Source: Aphis gossypii
Taxonomy: Eukaryota; Arthropoda; Insecta; Hemiptera; Aphididae
Assembly: GCF_020184175.1 (NCBI RefSeq)
Contig: NW_026083056.1
Span: 144,446 to 208,445, forward strand
Direction: 5' to 3'
DNA length: 64,000 bases
Numbering within the stretch: position 1 is the stretch's first letter; each line of letters opens with the position of its first letter. The translations under genes and the position numbers were made by a program. Positions 43,370 to 55,759 of the stretch are shown piece after piece. Under the pieces are notes generated by a model. That model was not told where the DNA came from, did no database searches, and saw nothing but the letters and a program-made list of their open reading frames with translations.

Positions 43370-44428
43370 TACAGGGTGATTTTTTTATCGTGAACCAGTT
43401 AATATTTCGGGAAGTATTAGGAATTTTAAAATAATTTTTTTTTAAACTTTCTAGGTTTTTCTATTTTACATTTTGTTACAATTTTGATAATTTTAACTTC
43501 CTCCCTTACTTGATAAAACACTATCCACTTTCGATTTTCAAATGGCAATACCTATTTTCGATAACGAAAATCTATAGGCATACTGAAAAAAATAATTTTA
43601 ACGTTTATAGAATTTAATTTGAGAAATCCGTTTAACTTATAATGCTTTGATATTCGTTCAGTTTACTGCTACTGGGCAATTTCTTAAACCCAATAGTAAA
43701 AACCAGAAGTCAAAACGAAATTTTATCTCAATTTCACAATACCCATAACGGTCATAATCGATAATAACATGATTGATAAACATACTATTTGATAAAATAG
43801 TGCTTCTATCTTCACTCTCACTCCCGCCGGAACACGGAAAAAGAGATAAAAAGAATGACCACTCACTCACTGCAAACATACTTATACTATAACGACACTA
43901 CTGATCCCGGTGGTTTTCTACTCCATTCACACCAAACAATCGATATCTATATTAATTATCAATTGATTATGGTTTTAATCGATAATCGAATTAATCGATT
44001 TTTACCCCAATATTCGATTTATTGTTCATATTTCTGTTTTTTTTTTTTTAAATTAATAATAATATACAAATGCTATGATAAAACAACTAAAATATCATTA
44101 ATCAAATATTATATATTATATTGTATAATTTTTTATTTATTTAAGTTTATTAATTGGTAATTATACATAATAAATACATATTAATATAATTTATATTTCT
44201 ATATCAGATATATCAGATAGTAAATTACAAAAAAAATATTTTTTTAAAACAATATGGTGTATAGGTAGTATAGTAAATGATTATAATAAACAGAAAACAT
44301 TTATTCATTTTAAAACAAAAAATCAACAATTTCTATGTATTTAGAAAAATAATTCATAAATACAGATACAATTAATGTAAAATTTATGTACTTGGATTCA
44401 GGATTTAGAGACAAAACTAAAGTAGTTA

Positions 44429-44820
44429 AAGGTCTATTCACACATTTCTTTTTTTTTTTAGTTATACATTTTTACAATGCCCCTATTATTCAAAGTTTTT
44501 ACTTCGTTAAAAATAGATAATTACAAATCAATCTGTGTATATTAAAAAAAAAAAAAAAAATAGAATAGGTAAGTCATTTTGATTATACAAATCAAGTGAC
44601 ACAAAAAATAACCTACATCAGACTGACAATGTTTTGTGCATCGAGGAAGTGAGTCCTGTATTGTTAATCTGATGCGAGGCTATAGGCCCAAAGCTTGTTG
44701 TTCATAGTGCCTACCTGATTTTCCATTTATAAATATTAGGTATTCTGTGATAGTGTGATATATTTTTTGTATAATGTATAATTTGCATTTTTAAAACTAT
44801 CTCGTGTGTGAATAGACCAA
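44429..44820. repeat. PIF/Harbinger-type MITE nested in the TA element
   Basis: Ends GGTCTATTCACAC ... GTGTGAATAGACC, flanked by TTA on each side (44426-44428, 44821-44823). The end sequence closely resembles that of the Harbinger element at 59847-63054 (GGTCTATTTACAC), so the same enzyme family could mobilise it. 392 bp, non-coding. Confidence 0.75.
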
Positions 44821-45820
44821 TTAATAATGGACATTAATTCAATATTAAATTATCAAAGGCAATAAACACATTAGTTATCAATAATTTTACTAGAGTATGA
44901 ACAAATTTCCGTAGTGCAAATTTTTGCAGAATTTGGGTAAGGTCATAACTAATAAAAAATATTAACACTTAACATGTCCACTACCCTATAAATTATAAAA
45001 TTAAATGAACATTAAACATACTTTATAATATCTATTCTAGATTACAACATATTTTTAGGGCTATGGATGTTTTAAAAAATTATTAATTTTTACACTTTTT
45101 TTTTTTGAAATTATGTTAATTTTTAATTAATATTTATGCTATAAAAATCTTTTCTTCCTCAACACGATATTCATGTTACTTTATTTTTTTTTTATTTTAT
45201 CTAATTTGCTTATTGTAATTATTGTGTACAGATTGTAAATATTGTCTTTCTTAATAAAAAAAAATCTTTTAATATTGCATAAAAATGACACTATCATATA
45301 AAAAAAATTTTAATTTGCCAATTTAGGTTAATAAAAACTCCATAGCCCTAATTATGGAAAATAGTAAATCAATAACTTAACCTAATTATTTAAACATACA
45401 ATTAACTAATAATATAACAATCAAAAATTTTTACATACCTATGTAGAAATAGTTGGTCTTGATGCTGCGCTGTTTTTTTTTTATCTGAATGCAACTAAAA
45501 AAAAACATTAAAATAATTATAGAAGTGATTTATTCTACATATAAAAAAAAAATTATTTATTCATACTTATGAAGTTATCAGCTGAGATGTACTTTGCTGT
45601 GACTAACCAAAATTACGAATTGTAATTGTTCATCCAATGTTGTTATAGATATTTGAATTAAAAGTTAGTACTACTAATTGCAGTTGAAATTTGAAAGAAA
45701 ACAAAATTAATTTTCTAAAAAATAAGCAAAAATTATGATAAACATCAAATTATTTACTTTATGAAAAAAATTCATACTGTTAGCGGCCAATGTTGCTAAA
45801 TATATATACATATATATATA

Positions 45821-46094
45821 TAACGGGTCAGGGGTTTGAATAGCGACACTAGGCAATGTAGAATACAAAACGTCTGATGACGGCTTTATTGCACGAAACA
45901 AGAAATACACTTATAATAATGAACACAATACAATGTAATAAAAATAATGGCCAAAACGGTGGTGCGAGTATAAATGGACACAACGGGTCGCGGTTGCCGG
46001 AGACGCGAAGACAAAACGGTGTCTTCGGCCGTTGCAAAAACTGGACTGCTGCCGTAGTCACGCCGAGCCTACAACCGCGGCCCGTTGACAGTGT
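45821..46094 (-). repeat. possible solo LTR fragment
   Basis: A GC-richer island in AT-rich surroundings, bounded by TAACGGGTC on the left and CCCGTTGACA on the right. The minus strand contains a CAATAAAGCC polyadenylation-like signal, similar in layout to the gypsy C LTR. No partner copy or target duplication seen; it could instead be another captured fragment. Confidence 0.3.
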
Positions 46095-47448
46095 GACCAC
46101 CATCAATTAATTAATTCTAGAAAAATAGTAAGTGGCTTTTGTGATAAATGTTGGCGCTATCAATACTTACATAATAAATTATTTAGCTTGTTTAAAGATT
46201 AAAATATAATATGTAAAGAAATATGGATATTTTATTCTTTTATAGTCATCAGATACCAGTAGACAGTAAGCAATGTAAATTTGCATTAATTGCTGGTCAA
46301 ATTGAGCTACCTAGTCATATAGTTCACTGTATTTTTTGATTAATTATATAAACTCTACTGATTGCCACTGAAATAAATTAAAATATTTGAACCATAGTTA
46401 TTAATAATAATATGTATAAATCATTTAGTAAAAAAATGCAATTCTAATATATTAATTTTAGATTGAACTTACCAATGAATTATAAAAATAAAGTTGTCGG
46501 CAAAATATGAAATATGATTCCCATATACATAATAATATTGCTGATTGGATAGAAGTATATTTTTAATTAAATTCAAATTTATTAACCAAATTACAACATT
46601 AAAACACTATCAAAAAATATAATAGGTATGCTATATGCATTAGAATAATTGGCGCAAACTTTAAATTTATATTTTAAATAATACACATAATTTAGTACTT
46701 GTTTAAAACGTATTCTTTGGTTAAAGGGTTAAACATTTAAAGAATAGTACTTAATTAATTAAAGAATAATGATTAATATTCCATATTTGATAATGGGAAA
46801 ATAACATTAACGATTAATCAAAAACCACATGTTTTAATAAACAGTTTGCCGGAATGCCAGCATTTATTATCATTTATCTACTAATACGTGATAAGACCGT
46901 ATACCAGGAATCAGTAACCAGTGCTATATTGTGTAACCATAATGGTAAATTGTAAAATGTTATTTTTATACTTTATAGCTGATACAGGCATACAGCCGCG
47001 CTGCAGCAATGCTGGCTAGTCGTTCAATGACACTCGGTAGCCGGTGTTCCGGTGGGAGTGAAGATAGGACACTTTTTTTTATCTAATATTATTGTTTATC
47101 AATCTTGTTATTATCGATTATGACCGTTATGGGTATTGTGAAATTGAGATAAAATTTCGTTTTGACTTCTGGTTTTTACTCTTGGGTTTAAGAAATTGCC
47201 CAGTAGCAGTAAACTGAATGAATATCAAAGCATTAATAAGTCTTAAACGGATTTCTCAAATTAAATTCTATAAACGTTAAAATTATTTTTTTCAGTATGC
47301 CTATAGATTTTCGTTATCGAAAATAGGTTAAGGTTAGGTAACAAAATGTAAAATAGAAAAACCTAGAAAGTTTAAAAAAAAAATTATTTTAAAATTCCTA
47401 ATACTTCCCGAAATATTAACTGGTTCACGATAAAAAAATCACCCTGTA

Positions 47449-48370
47449 TATTGATAAAATTGGACTTGAACATAGATACTTTTTCATATCAATAAAAGCT
47501 TTTTCACACTCTGCTGTCCAACAAAATTTTACATCTTTCCGTAGTAAGTTGTGTAACGGTTCCAACTGTTTTGATGCATTTTCAATGTATTTGTAGTAAA
47601 AATTAATTTTCCCTAAAAATTGTCTAACATTTTTTTTTATTTTTAGGTTCTTCAAATTCCTTTATTGCCTTAAGATTATCTTTTACTGGTGTAATTGAAT
47701 TTTTTTCAATTATATGGCCTAAATATTTTAAGTAGTTTTTTGCAAAATTGCATTTCACCATCTTCAATCGAAACCCTTCTTCCTTCATTGTTCTCAATAA
47801 ATATTCTATATGTTGTACATGTTGTTTAAAAGATTTTGAGAAAATTAAGATATCATCTATATAGTTTATACAAAAATCATTTAAATTATGTCTTCTTATT
47901 ATATTTGCTAGAGTTCTTTGGAATATTGATGGTGATATCTTTAAACCAAAAGGTAAACATGTCCATTGCCAATGCCCGTTTTGAGTTACAAAAGCTGTTT
48001 TTTTCCTATCTTTTTGTCTAATTGGAATTGACCAGAACGCTGAATTTATATCAAATGCAGAAAACCATGTACAATCCCCAGCTTTCACCATTATGTCTTC
48101 AATGCGAGGAAATGGCTGTGGTTCAGGAATCACTAGTTTATTTAGTTCTCTAAAGTCAATACCCAACCGAGATCTACACCCATCTTCTTTTTTATACACT
48201 AATGTAACTGGTGCTGCAAAAGGAGAATTTGTCTCTTCAATTAAACCTGATTCTAACAAATTTGCAATTTGTGAATCAATCTCTTTTTGATCAGGTATTG
48301 TACATCTATATGGTTTCTTAGAAATGTATCTATCTACTGTTAATTTGATTTGTGCTTCTTCCTGTTTCAC
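47449..48370 (-). pseudogene. gypsy B reverse transcriptase
   Basis: The frame 48370-47624 contains IPDQKEIDSQIANLLESGLI, SPFAAPVTLVYKKEDG, LGIDFRELNKLV, FSAFDINSAFWSIPI (catalytic Asp), LPFGLKISPSIFQ, FCINYIDDILIFSKS (YIDD box) and LKYLGHIIEKNSITP. A frameshift in an A-run near 47640 leads to KKNVRQFLGKINFYYKYI and DVKFCWTAECEKAF (47449-47655). The frame is then cut by the TA element. Confidence 0.9.
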
Positions 48371-48429
48371 TCTACCTACATCATATTTATTCTTATATTT
48401 TTCTTTATATTTTTCAATAAGCTCTAATA

Positions 48430-48960
48430 TTATTTTTTTATTATTTTTTTATTATTTTCATTTAAATGTTGTAAATCTGGTGTAAAATCACTGACTTCAT
48501 TGTATTCATTAACATTTATTTGTAATACATTTTCTTCTTTTTCTTGATATCTAATTAATTCAATTTCTTTTTCATTTATTTTTTGTAAAATATTTAAATT
48601 CTCATCTTGTGATAGTTTAAATTTTTTAATTACATCTAAACCTAGAATTAAATCATATGAAAAATTATTATTTTTAATAACAAATACATCTATAACTTTT
48701 TCAATTTTATTGATCTTTAAATGTAAGCGTGCCTGGCTATTGATAAAATTTACTCCACTAATTGTTTTAAAGAGACTATGGTCTTCCATAATTTTTGTTT
48801 TCAATTGTTTTATAATTTTGTGATTCACTAGTGTAATATTTGAGCCGCTATCGTATATTGCTTTGATTTTTGTTGATTTATTAATTAATACATTTAGTTT
48901 GATTAGTGGTGTAAATTTTACCGGGCGCTCTAGTTTTTTTGATTGTCTAATTCAATTTTC
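48430..48960 (-). pseudogene. gypsy B protease
   Basis: Retropepsin-like: KAIYDSGSNITLVNHK (active-site Asp-Ser-Gly) near 48820-48865, and FSYDLILGLDVIKKF near 48610-48655, the second conserved strand. A hydrophilic linker (EKEIELIRYQEKEENV) leads towards RT. A run of TTATTTTTTT at 48430-48455 breaks the frame. Confidence 0.8.
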
Positions 48961-49072
48961 AATAATTCATCAATTTCCGTTTGATTTACTTCTGCTACGT
49001 TAACCTTTTTCATTTCTATGTATTGTTGTTTATTGCGGCATAAGTGATGTGGATGGTACCGTTCTGGTTTAT

Positions 49073-50128
49073 TCAAAGCTTCACACATACTACAAGGTTT
49101 TTTTCATAAAATGGTTTTGATACAGTAGTAAATTTTTTTTCTACATTACTCTTTCCAGTTGTTGGTATATTATTAATATTATATTTAATCTTGTCTTCTC
49201 TCTTCTGTTTATTATACCCTGTATCATACATTCTTATTTTATTCAGTAATAAGTCTGTACTGTTAATCTCCTCTTTATCTAATTTTTCTTGTATAATGAA
49301 TGGTAAACCAATAACAATTAAATTTATTCTAGATATATTTGACATAGTACTCTCAATTTCAAGTAATAAACGTTCTTTCTTTAAAGCATAATCAGTTAGT
49401 GAACCGTTTATATATTTATAATTATATGCAAACCTTACATTAGTCCAACTTTTATCCGCATATACAAGTAAAAAGGAAGTTTTCCAATCTGACCATTCAC
49501 ATAACGACAGTTTTCTTAAACTTGAGCTATACCATTCTTTTGCACCTTCTTCTAAAAATAATCTTAAACTCTGTACTTTTTTATTTTCATCTGTGATTTT
49601 GTATCTATCACACTCTTTCTCAAATTGTTCTAAACACTCTTTGGCATTCTGTTGTTTACCAGTAAATTTATCTAAAATAAATTTTTTTTTCTATATCAGC
49701 CAACGATATCTCTCTTATCTGTAATTGAGCTTTCAAATCATTACATAATTTAATCAATTCATTTTTATCTTCTGTATCATGTTGAACAGATGTACTTAAA
49801 TTCATCTCTGTTGCATTCTTTGTTTCTACAAATTCTTCTAGATAATGTGTTTTAAACACAAAATTTAATTCATTATCAGTATATAACGCACTTACCTCTT
49901 CTGGTAACAAGACTGACAAACTTCTATATTGTCCTTCTTTTGAGATGCTCTTGCATGCATTCTTGACAATACCAATTTGAAACAACTCCTTATGGAAACT
50001 TTCATGTTGAGTATAAAAGGAAACAAATAGTCTGTCGATTCACCCAAAAATTTTATCATTGTCACCATGTTACCCAACTGACCATTGTGTAACTGCTTCT
50101 CAAATCTTATCCTTACTTTCATTGACAT
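49073..50128 (-). pseudogene. gypsy B gag
   Basis: Start ATG 50128 (MSMKVRIRFEKQL), then a frameshift near 49985. The capsid-like region around 49390-49690 includes FTGKQQNAKECLEQFEKEC, EGAKEWYSS, SDWKTSFLLVYADK. A further frame 49073-49345 includes MSNISRINLIVIGLPF and ends near a CSMCEALNK...HHLC zinc-binding-like motif (about 49040-49090). The start codon lies only a few bases inside the DNA-transposon insertion site at 50129-50134. Confidence 0.75.
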
Positions 50129-50149
50129 ATCGATGGCTTAGTGCACACT

Positions 50150-50475
50150 TGTTATAAGTCCATTTTTTTCAAAATTCACTTTTTGATACCAATTGATAGA
50201 AAATTAAATTCCCTTTATTTTTTATACAAGGTCTTTGTACTCTATAACCATTATTTCACGTGATATTTACTATTTTCACTTATCATAAATGGCAGTTAGC
50301 CGTGTTTATTTTTGCCCTAATGTATTAAGTCCTAAACTTTTAGTGATAAGTCCTTAATTTTTTAACTTGTACAGTAATTTTATTGCACACTTATCATATG
50401 TCCGGACTTAACATACATTTGGTTTTTATTCTTCAATTTATTAACTGCCCACATGTTATAAGTCCGGACTTATTA
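50150..50475. repeat. left subterminal TATAAGTCC repeats
   Basis: Five or so copies of (T)ATAAGTCC-like words, two as the palindrome-like TCCGGACTTA (near 50400 and 50460). Similar words occur at the right end (about 55142-55215). Likely transposase-binding sites. Confidence 0.55.
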
Positions 50476-51245
50476 TATCAGTGCAGTAGAAATATTTCAG
50501 AAGTAGGACTTATTATATTTGAGCATAAACATCAACTTTAAAGAAGTGGAGTTATAATAATTTGCGTTTTTACAAACACTTTCAGTGACATTATTTTGTT
50601 TTTTAACAAGTTGACTGCCACAGTACTTTAATAGAGCTGTTCTTAAACGCTTTGAGTACCAGAATAGGTACTCACCGTGTTTGTCACTAGTGTATTTATG
50701 GATACCTAAATTACAACACACAGACCATGGGTTTTTTTCATATTTCCAACTATTTTCTTATCTTAACGGTCTATAAATGTCATTTCTTGTTTATTTAAAG
50801 AAAAATAACCCGATTTGGAGTACGAAATAATGGTACTTAATGCCTATAATTGTATCATATTATTATTATTAATATAATTTCATAAATAATAATAATTATA
50901 ACATAATATTAAGAAATGTTATCAAACTTATCAGCTGAGTTTTGATTGTCTATTTCATAGACCTAGTTCATAGGTTCATACCATTAAATTAAGTTCCTTG
51001 GAGTTATTATGATTTAAAATGAATAATAATATTATTGTTAATAATATTATGGTTTTATGATAAGACATTACTACATTAGGTACATGTGGCATGTGGGACG
51101 TGTGGGTAATAACTAATATTGTATACAAAATATAAATAATATATCAATTTAGTATTAACTAAGTAACTAGGTGTTTTTCATTTTAATTAAAACAATTAAT
51201 ACACTATTTCAATATTTCAAATGTTCAAGATTATTTAATATTATA

Positions 51246-54200
51246 ATGAACAAACTAAGAGCAAATAAAATGTTGGCTATGGTCAAGAATTCAAGTGAGT
51301 CATTTTTATTACCCAGGGTTTGGAATATTTAAATAAATTCGATTATTTTTAAGGATTAAATTATATTAAATTATAAATTATTATTATACGAAAAAATTCA
51401 GTTTGTTCAATATAATATTTCATGGTCCATGGAAATACATTTATAATTTATATTATTACATTAATGTTCCAAACCCTGTTAATAACTATCTAAAATAATA
51501 CTAGATATAGGTACTAAGTTCCTAATTTCTACTATAATCTATAACATTTTAACTTGGAACAGATGGATTAATTGATACAAAGAATGTGAAACAAAGTTTA
51601 AGACCAGGTACGCAATTAAGAATATATTAATAAACTTTACCTTACCAAGCTTGGCCTTATTGTTAATATTATGATTATTATTTTACATTATAGTATGCTT
51701 ATTTGGTGATGAAGCTGTAGGACAACAATATGTAGTCGAAAAGCAGTTATTACCTGATACAGCAATAATTGATAATGAATTAAAATGTTTGGACAATATT
51801 ACTTCTTTAACTACAGGTGAGGTGCTTACTAGTTGTACCAAATAATATTTGTTGTAGAAAAATAAATGAATGTCTTCTAGATTATTATACTGTTAATTGT
51901 AATACATTTTAAAACTGTGTTTAGATTCTATGAATGATGGCAATTCACATATTACTACACACTATTGATGAATGGATAAACGGTATTGAACCGTATGAGT
52001 TCCAAGTTGATAATAACATTATTATTCCTGGTAAGTATTATGTGGATAATTAGGTAAATAACTATAGATTTAAATATGAAATTATACCTTCCTAATTATT
52101 CATTATTATCCCATAATAACTTTAAATAAAAATTTCAAGTCTTTTTTATTCTAATTATATTCACACGGTTTGCAATACCTATACCTAACATTTTTTCTCA
52201 TTAGGTTTATTATTAATTTATTATATTGATTTGTGTTGCTAATATCTACTGAATAACAATTATAAGCTATTAATGAATTGTTTTGATTAAATCTATCTTA
52301 ATTTATACAACTATTTGATGATAATATTAATATTATGAGTGTGAAAATTGTGATAAACATAATAAGAGAATAATCTAGTAGATAATAAATCTAGTTAATG
52401 GAATTTTTACTAATTTAACATTTTTTATTTTTTATAAATCATTAATTTCCAACAAAGTTGAATTATTGTTGATGCATAATAATATATCTGTGTCATTAAT
52501 ACTTAAGAAATAGTTATATTATTTTTTTATATAAATTTAATATAATATTATTATCATTATGGTATGTGTTGCAGATGATAATCATTTTGAAGTACCAATT
52601 CCAGTAATTTGTAAAGATGAATTATTGAGTTCAAAAATAGATTACCAAGTTATAGCTACCGGTGAAATTCTAAATGTGGACAGTTCATTAAAATTAGTAG
52701 TTTGTAATTTAGAAGATAAAGAACCAAAAAACATTGAAGTAAATGCATTGAATATTCTTTGTGCTGACTATGCAAATTCCAGTTCCTGCTCTTACACTGA
52801 AGTTGAAGAAATAATAGAGACACCTCCTAATTCAAAAAAAGGAAAAAAAAATCCAGTCCTTCTTTGTGGTCAAGAAATATAAACAAGCAAAAAAGAGCTT
52901 CTGGTAAATCATACATTAATAGATTTGGTAAATTAGTTAAACGTAAAGAACCAAAAGATATTAATTGTTCAATGTGTCGGTTCAGATGTTCAGAAGTGTT
53001 TAATAGTTTTTTACGTTTGGAAATATGTTCAGAATATTGGAACCTAGGCGATACAACTCGTCAAAAAAATTACATCTGTTCACTTGTTTCTGAACTTCCT
53101 GTTAAACGTCGTCGACCAAGAACAAATAATAAATTGCAAAAAATAGTGGAGATTCAGAGTATAATTTAGATAATGATTCAGATTCAAATGTTATAATTGA
53201 CAATAATGAAGAAAACCAAAGAGCTGTTTCTCGTGAATGTTTCTTATTAAATTCTAACACTGAAAAAAAACGTGTTTGCCAAAAATTTTTGGTGCACAAC
53301 TTTGAGCATAACTTTTCCGGTGGTCAATAATGCTCTCAAAAATTGTAATGATTTTGGAATGTATACAGGGATTGATGGAAGAAAAGGTCAAGTAGCATGG
53401 ACTAAATTACCACTAGAAAAAACGAATAAGGTTAAAAATCATATTGATTTATTTCCAAGAGTTGAATCTCACTATTGCCGCCGTGATAGTTCTAAACAAT
53501 ATTTGTCATCTGATCTGAATATTTCAACTATGTATAGGCTGTATTATGAACAAATTAAGACTGAAAATTATATGTTATCACCTGAGGATCAGGAGATACC
53601 AGTAAATATTAATATTTACAGAAAAATATTTAATGAATATGAACCAAAATTAGGATTTTATATGCCTAAAAAGATCAATGCACTAAGTGCAATATATTTA
53701 AAGATGCTAGCGAAGAACACAAATTTACTAAGACCAGAATGGGAGCAGCACAAAGAGAGAGAGAAAGAAGCCATGGATAGCAAAACAGAAGACAAACAAA
53801 AAGCAATTGAAAATAAAGGAATTAACTTTCGCTCAATTACATTTGATTTGCAGGCAATTTTGAATTTGCCTTATGCAGGAGACTCTCAAATTTATTATAT
53901 GCGAAAATTGTCTGCATATAATTTTACTATTTTTGAAAATCCTAATGCCCATGGGTACTGTTATCTATGGGATGAAATCAATGGAAGTAAAGGTTCATCT
54001 GAAATTGGAAGTTGTCTTTTACAATATTTATATTCTTTGCCTGATAGTGTGTCACATGTATCTACATTCTCGGATACTTGTGGTGGACAGAATCGAAACA
54101 AAAATGTAGCAGCTGCAATGTTATATGCTGTGAACAATATTGAACACTTACAAACTATCGATATGAAATTTATGGAATCTGGTCACTTCTATTTAGAGGC

Positions 54201-54726
54201 AGACTCGATGCACTCTACTATTGAACGAGCAAAGAAGCATAAAAAAATCTATACAACCCAAGAATGGTCTTTGCTTCTTCAAACAGCTAGACAGAAACCA
54301 CGACCCTATAATGTAAAAACAATTGAATATACTGCATTTTATGATCTTCAAGATTTGTCTTCAAAATTATGTTGGAACCGCTTTGTAGATGGAACAACAA
54401 ATCAAAAAATGAAATGGCTCTTAGTAAAATGGTTAAGGTTTGATAAAGAAAACCCTTACTTAATTAAATTCAAATATAAATTAAGTCAGGATGATTTTTA
54501 TACTATTGACGTCTCTAAAAAAACATAATTTTTCTCTGAGTTAACTCCAAAGTATAAAAAACAACTACAAATAAGTGAAGCAAAAAAAAAAGATTTGATG
54601 AAACTACTTAAAGATGGCGTTATACCACCTATTTACAGCAATTATTATCGTAGTCTTAAGACTTATAAAAATATTGTTCCTTTAAATTTAGAAGAAACTG
54701 GAGAGACTGATGATGAGAACTACTGA
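51246..54726 (+). pseudogene. DUF7869-like DDE transposase candidate
   Basis: Exons with GT-AG junctions: 51246-51294, 51563-51607, 51694-51816, 51925-52030 and 52575-54726. Start ATG 51246 (MNKLRANKMLAM). A Cys-rich segment NCSMCRFRCSEVF with CSEYWNLGD lies near 52965-53050. After frameshifts near 52875 and 53165 the long frame begins in KRVCQKFLVHNFEHNFSGG-like sequence. The core has FDLQAILNLP (Asp near 53845), FSDTCGGQNRN (Asp near 54070) and HSTIERAKK (Glu near 54223), with a spacing compatible with an RNase H-fold DDE enzyme. An in-frame TAA at about 54526 is followed by a tail in the same frame to 54726. This resembles the DUF7869 family of animal proteins. Function as the transposase is inferred from its position within the TIRs. 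Confidence 0.65.
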
Positions 54727-55474
54727 TCTCATACCACAAGTAAAGTTTTTATAGTATTGTTTCTGTTTGAATTAAGAAAATAAATTATTATTAGTTTTGT
54801 TAGTTACTTATATTTTAATTTTTATTATATTATTTTATCCTTAAGTAAGAGTTTTAATTTTATTTTGTTTTAAAGAAAGATACTTACCTATAATGATACA
54901 TTTTATTTTATTATGTTTTTAACCAAGGTAAAGGGTTACTTTTTATTTTATTAGTTGATGTTATTTTATAAGAAGTGATAATTATTATGTTTTATAAATA
55001 AATGTTTATGTTTCAACTTTTTGAGTATAGAAAAATGTTATTTTTATTCGTTGAAGAGATTTTATCAATCGATATTGTTTCCTTTCGTTTTCTTATAAAG
55101 TTTATAAAAGAAAATATAATAAGTTGTTTGCAAAAAGTAATTGTTATAAGTCCATTTTAAATTATAAGTCCATGTCTATACAAATTTATTTTGTCACATA
55201 GTTGTAAGTCCATACCATATTCTTAAAAATGTCATTAAAATAAATAAATAAATATCATATGAATCCAACTTATATATTAAAAAGAAACTACATATATTTT
55301 TAAGTTAATTTCAATTTAGAAAAAACAAATTGATTAAATATTAATTAAGTTAATTGGGTGTCAAAAAAGTTAAAATTTAAAACAGCTCTCCTGCACAATT
55401 TCAATTTTGTGACTTATAACAAGTGTGCACTAAGCCATCGATATTTGCACCGATAGTTTTTAAAAATATCGATT

Positions 55475-55759
55475 TGTAACTTTGTTTTGTTCTGATAGAA
55501 TAATAATAATAATAATAAGTCGATCGATTTTCAATAACTATAAAAGAAAATCGATATTTTTAACTTATTAGTATAAGACTGTTTAATACAATATAATTCA
55601 CTAATATAATAATTAAAATAATATAATATAAATATTTAATATAAAAAGTAATTAAACACTACTGTAATTATATAATAGAATAATGTTTTTAACGTAAATG
55701 AAAACGATATTATAGTAGAAGATAACGAGTAACAGACAAACAGTGTTACCACTTTTATA
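55475..55759 (-). repeat. gypsy B 5' LTR
   Basis: Starts TGTAACTTTGTTTTGTTCTG and aligns with 41488-41749 apart from a roughly 20-bp insertion (AATATAATTCACTAATATA) and scattered substitutions. Its outer end merges into (TA)n at 55757-55790. No recognisable tRNA primer-binding site adjoins its inner edge. Confidence 0.85.

Larger units (their letters stand above)
43372..47446. mobile_element. non-autonomous TA-flanked DNA element, nested in gypsy B
   Basis: Begins CAGGGTGATTTTTTTATCG and ends with its complement, with TA duplicated on either side (43370-43371, 47447-47448). The inverted arms are about 400-470 bp (43372-43835 and 47045-47446) and contain further internal palindromic tracts. 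The interior is AT-rich with no transposase. The first bases match the 5397-21173 element family (CAGGGTGATT), so it is probably moved in trans by a Tc1/mariner-type enzyme. A Harbinger-like MITE lies inside. Confidence 0.9.
50135..55436 (+). mobile_element. unclassified DNA transposon with 26-bp TIRs and 6-bp TSD
   Basis: Perfect 26-bp inverted ends begin GGCTTAGTGCACACTTGTTA. The direct repeat ATCGAT flanks both sides (50129-50134 and 55437-55442). Because ATCGAT is palindromic and lies in an ATAT context, the exact length could be off by 2. It encodes one spliced, DDE-like protein (51246-54726). Subterminal TATAAGTCC-type repeats occur at both ends. 5302 bp, inserted directly 5' of the gypsy B gag ATG. 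I cannot place it in a standard superfamily. Confidence 0.85.
41488..55759 (-). mobile_element. Ty3/gypsy LTR retrotransposon (copy B) containing nested insertions
   Basis: LTRs at 41488-41749 and 55475-55759 flank a minus-strand gag-pro-pol. The element inserted into a (TA)n tract, so its duplication is hidden. Two large DNA elements lie inside: 43372-47446 in the RT/RNase H junction and 50135-55436 just upstream of gag. With those removed, the original element would be about 4.9 kb. The LTRs differ by several indels, so it is older than gypsy C. Confidence 0.88.
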
